The translations under genes and the position numbers were made by a program. A model generated the notes under the pieces. That model made no database searches. It was given only the letters and a program-made list of their open reading frames with translations, and was not told the DNA's origin. Below are positions 40,603 to 42,886 of a stretch of DNA of 42,886 nucleotides, one piece after another (position 1 is the first letter of the stretch; each line of letters begins with the position of its first letter). Source of the stretch: a bacterium (GTDB lineage: Bacteria; CSSED10-310; JAJRTK01); contig JAJRTK010000503.1 in the NCBI GenBank assembly GCA_024278345.1, positions 1 through 42,886 on the forward strand. Direction: 5' to 3'.

Positions 40603-42027
40603 TCACCGTCCTCGGGAGCTCACAACCTCTTTGATGGTATCCAGGAGAATCGACAGATCCAGCCAGAGCGATTGGTTGTAAATGTAGGCCAAATCATAGC
40701 GCAACTTGTTGACCGGCGTCGTCTCATAGTTGCCGCGAACCTGCGCCAATCCGCTAACTCCGGGCTTGACCTTGAAGCGCTCGCCGTACGTAGGGAACTC
40801 CACTAGATGCTGTTCCACGAAGAAGGGCCGTTCCGGCCGTGGTCCCACAAGGCTCATCTCGCCGCGAAGAACGTTCCAGAGCTGAGGCAACTCGTCAATC
40901 CGGTAACGCCGAAGCCATCGACCTACGGGAGTAACCCTGGGGTCGTCGCTCTGGCATAGTACTGGCCCTGTCCCATTTTCGGCATCCGGGGACATGGTCC
41001 GCAGCTTGTAAAGCCAGAACTGCTGGAACTCCTGGCCAACCCGCTTCTGCCGATAGAGAATCGGTCCGCGATCCTGAAGCCAGACAGCTACCCCACCAGC
41101 TACGGCCACGGGGGCAAGGAGGACTGCAAGTCCGAGAGCCAGCGCGAGATCAACGAGCCGTTTCAGCAAAATATAAGGCCTGGCCGCCGGCTCCCTGGGC
41201 AGCTCCACCAGGGGGATCTCACGGACACTCAGGCGCTGGACCTTGGCGATCATCAGCTCGTAAAACCCGGGCACAATCCAAACTCGAGCTGTGGTGGAAC
41301 CGCCTCGGGCAATCGTCTCCAGGAGCCGGCCCTGCCAGGAGCCCTCGCTGGCAATGATAAGCTCGTTGATAGCGTGGCGCGGCGCCAGATCCAAGATTTC
41401 GGCGCGATTCCCCAAAACTGGAATTCCCTCGATCTTGGCCTCATCATCGGAAGGGGATTCCGTGAAAATACCCACGATCTCGAGGCGCCGATCACCCAGG
41501 GCGCGAATCTCCTTCACGAGCCGAGCCGCGGCGACTCCCGAACCAACAATCGCGATCCGCGACGCCTCTTGCCGGGAGGCGATCCAGTTCAAGAACCAAC
41601 CGCGCCAAAGGATGAGTCCCGTGGCATTGAGCGGCAAGAACAGCAAGTAAACTGAGCGGGGAAAATAAAGGGCTGATTCCGGAAGAGGCGTGCTCCACGG
41701 CGAAGTAAAGTAACGGAATCCAACAAGGAACAAGATTTGGAGCGCCACCGCGGCAAAACAGAGCTTCACCCACTGTCCTGCTCGGTGGCTGCCAAGACGG
41801 TCGTAGAGGCCCAGGCAATAGGGAAGAAGGACCTGCGATCCAGCCAAGATCCAGTAGAGGTGATCGACCTCCAGGAACCTGCTTCGGGGCAGAAACCCCT
41901 GCGTGCCGGGAAAAGCAATACTGAAACGCAACCAAAACGCCAGGGAATAGGCCACCACCAAAAGGAGAAGATCCCCCGCGGCAAGCAGCATCACACGGCT
42001 TCTGACAACGCGCCGCCCTTGCAACAT
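40603..42027 (-). CDS. Polyprenyl-phosphate sugar-1-phosphate transferase (WbaP/WcaJ type)
   Basis: 474 residues, ATG 42027 with GAGGA upstream. About four or five N-terminal membrane segments (from RSRVMLLAAGDLLLL) are followed by a Rossmann-like CoA-binding-type region (IAIVGSGVAAARLVKEI) and the bacterial sugar transferase domain from about 280 (KRLVDLALALGL, LYKLRTM, DELPQLWNVLRGEMSLVGPRPERP, GVSGLAQVRG). The family starts capsule, exopolysaccharide or O-antigen repeat synthesis by moving a hexose-1-phosphate to undecaprenyl phosphate at the inner membrane. The DELPQLWNVL and GPRPE motifs are intact. It belongs functionally with the glycosyltransferases at the left edge, although 40 kb apart. 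Confidence 0.93.
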   Translation of the reverse strand: MLQGRRVVRSRVMLLAAGDLLLLVVAYSLAFWLRFSIAFPGTQGFLPRSRFLEVDHLYWILAGSQVLLPYCLGLYDRLGSHRAGQWVKLCFAAVALQILFLVGFRYFTSPWSTPLPESALYFPRSVYLLFLPLNATGLILWRGWFLNWIASRQEASRIAIVGSGVAAARLVKEIRALGDRRLEIVGIFTESPSDDEAKIEGIPVLGNRAEILDLAPRHAINELIIASEGSWQGRLLETIARGGSTTARVWIVPGFYELMIAKVQRLSVREIPLVELPREPAARPYILLKRLVDLALALGLAVLLAPVAVAGGVAVWLQDRGPILYRQKRVGQEFQQFWLYKLRTMSPDAENGTGPVLCQSDDPRVTPVGRWLRRYRIDELPQLWNVLRGEMSLVGPRPERPFFVEQHLVEFPTYGERFKVKPGVSGLAQVRGNYETTPVNKLRYDLAYIYNQSLWLDLSILLDTIKEVVSSRGR

Positions 42028-42208
42028 CGGTTGATTCCTCGCGGGAATGAGACCATAAGTTGAAGAAAGAGTTTCCAGCCTCTAACCATTACAGGGATTC
42101 GGGACTCTTGTGCCACCGCGGATTTCTCTTTTTGTTGGGGTCCGCTCACGTCGCTCACATCCGTTGCGCGCCATTCGCCTTTCTGATCACCAGGGAGAAA
42201 ACTCATCA

Positions 42209-42703
42209 ATGTCTGATCAAGTTGTTGCCACATCGCCAGAGGGAGCCGAACCTGGTGCGGCAGAAAGGAATGTCGCCTCCACCGGCTTGGACGAGGTTGA
42301 CGTGGGCTCGCCGGAAGGGAGCCAGGCCATCCAGATTGCCCCGGAAGAATCTGAACCGCACGAATCGCTAGCGGAGGTTCATTCTTCCGCCGATGCCTTG
42401 GTGGAGAGTCCCGCCAAAGAGGTGCGGGAGGGCATAAAAACAGGGGCTACCCTGACCGTTGCGGATCTCCAGCGGGAGCTGGAGCTGGAGCGCACCCGCC
42501 GGCGGGGCGTGCTCTATATTCTTGTGGGGCTGGCGGCCCTGGAGGTCGCCAGATTCCTGACACCCATTTTTCACAAGTCCATCGCGGTTTTCGGAGCCGT
42601 ATTCTGTCTTGTCTACTCGTTTTACGGCCTCTATATCTATTCGACGACGGAGTCCTTCGTCCAGCTCCCCGAGGACGGGGAGGAAAAAGGGGACAAAAGA
42701 TAG
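42209..42703 (+). CDS. Small membrane protein with acidic N-terminus and coiled coil
   Basis: 164 residues from ATG 42209 (CAGGGAG about 12 bases upstream); an open extension to 42110 is not used. An acidic low-complexity first ~85 residues (many E, D and S) is followed by a short coiled coil (LQRELELERTRRR) and two membrane segments (VLYILVGLAALEVARFL and VFGAVFCLVYSFYGLYIYS), then an acidic tail. No family is recognised. It is divergent from the sugar transferase (181-bp spacer), perhaps acting in the same envelope process. A structured noncoding region follows. Confidence 0.65.
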   Translation: MSDQVVATSPEGAEPGAAERNVASTGLDEVDVGSPEGSQAIQIAPEESEPHESLAEVHSSADALVESPAKEVREGIKTGATLTVADLQRELELERTRRRGVLYILVGLAALEVARFLTPIFHKSIAVFGAVFCLVYSFYGLYIYSTTESFVQLPEDGEEKGDKR

Positions 42704-42725
42704 GTTGTGCGGGCCTTGGTCATCG

Positions 42726-42760
42726 TTTAGGCCACCCTCCCAAAAGATGCGTGGCCTAAA
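42726..42760. repeat. Perfect 10-bp inverted repeat after the last gene
   Basis: TTTAGGCCAC (42726-42735) and GTGGCCTAAA (42751-42760) with a 15-base loop. A run of A follows on plus, so it is not a usual terminator for the gene before; it may be part of the structured repeat region that follows. Confidence 0.65.
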
Positions 42761-42771
42761 AAAATGTGGGT

Positions 42772-42791
42772 CCAGGGAGCTAGCTCCCTGG
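42772..42791. repeat. 20-nt perfect palindrome at the repeat edge
   Basis: CCAGGGAGCT followed by its reverse complement AGCTCCCTGG. Its right half is the start of the dispersed repeat (copy B). Confidence 0.75.
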
Positions 42792-42861
42792 CGAGGTCCT
42801 GAACCGGAGCGTAGCGGAGATGGCCGCAGGCCATAACCAGCGCTCCTGGCGGAGGTTCGGA
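42780..42861. repeat. Dispersed intergenic repeat, copy B
   Basis: Same element as 29601-29678, about 13 kb away. Shared blocks are CTAGCTCCCTGGCGAGG, TCCTGAACCGGAGCG, GCCATAACCAGCGCTC and GGCGGAGG. It lies in the spacer at the right edge. Confidence 0.8.
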
Positions 42862-42886
42862 GGGCCTCGGTCATGGTACCGGCCAC

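Noticed and set aside
42726-42760. Rho-independent terminator for the last gene
   Set aside because: The hairpin is followed by A, not T, on plus, and the T-run precedes the stem on minus.

Overview
The window reads as chromosome of a Gram-negative, non-actinobacterial bacterium of moderately high GC. The evidence for Gram-negative is a set of signal-peptide proteins, a putative outer-membrane barrel and cell-surface polysaccharide enzymes. The unusual marker is a Pup-proteasome pair: a proteasomal ATPase (Mpa/ARC type) followed by Dop. Outside Actinobacteria such pairs are known from Nitrospirota, Verrucomicrobiota, Planctomycetota, Armatimonadota and several candidate phyla. DUF4388, FHA-domain and divergent YchF proteins would also suit an Acidobacteriota- or 'delta'-like lineage. 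I cannot fix the phylum. I recognised no tRNA, rRNA, CRISPR array, transposase or phage genes.

Layout. 1-2.1 kb: the end of a GT-C mannosyltransferase-like membrane protein, convergent with a family 2 glycosyltransferase. 2.2-3.2 kb: hemB, divergent from the glycosyltransferase. 3.3-7.5 kb: a run with a possible tiny lipoprotein, a helical protein, an 816-residue exported TPR protein and a lone PhnD-like binding protein. 7.5-10 kb: a twin-FHA zinc-ribbon protein divergent from a DUF4388 protein. 10-11.4 kb: an unusual radical SAM enzyme with its SPASM-like part first. 11.4-16.5 kb: an NhaC-type antiporter with an exported N-terminal domain, an Ig-like/barrel surface protein and a small exported protein. 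16.6-24.7 kb: two methyl-accepting chemotaxis-type transducers, a second radical SAM enzyme with two Ig-like domains, a 99-bp tandem repeat, a receiver protein and a small membrane protein.

24.6-32.2 kb (minus strand): mpa, dop and a 1092-residue GT-C-like membrane protein translationally coupled to dop. 32.7-35.4 kb: a striking 319-residue glycine-rich cationic protein with no acidic residue at all, with its own strong terminator, followed by a very acidic TPR protein resembling type III secretion class II chaperones, and an unknown helical protein. 35.4-42.9 kb: a membrane spermidine-synthase-like protein, a YchF-like GTPase, a MITE-like element, an orphan CpaF-type ATPase, a polyprenyl-phosphate sugar transferase and a small membrane protein, ending in structured repeats.

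The best candidates for undescribed biology are: (1) the acid-free glycine-rich protein and its acidic TPR neighbour; (2) the proteasomal ATPase with about 155 extra residues between Walker A and Walker B; (3) the two radical SAM proteins that share an Ig-like 'WF' domain in different architectures, one with a reversed SPASM order and a CX3CX4C cluster motif. Several structured repeats (99-bp in-phase tandem, 154-bp inverted-repeat element, dispersed 80-bp element) are also described.
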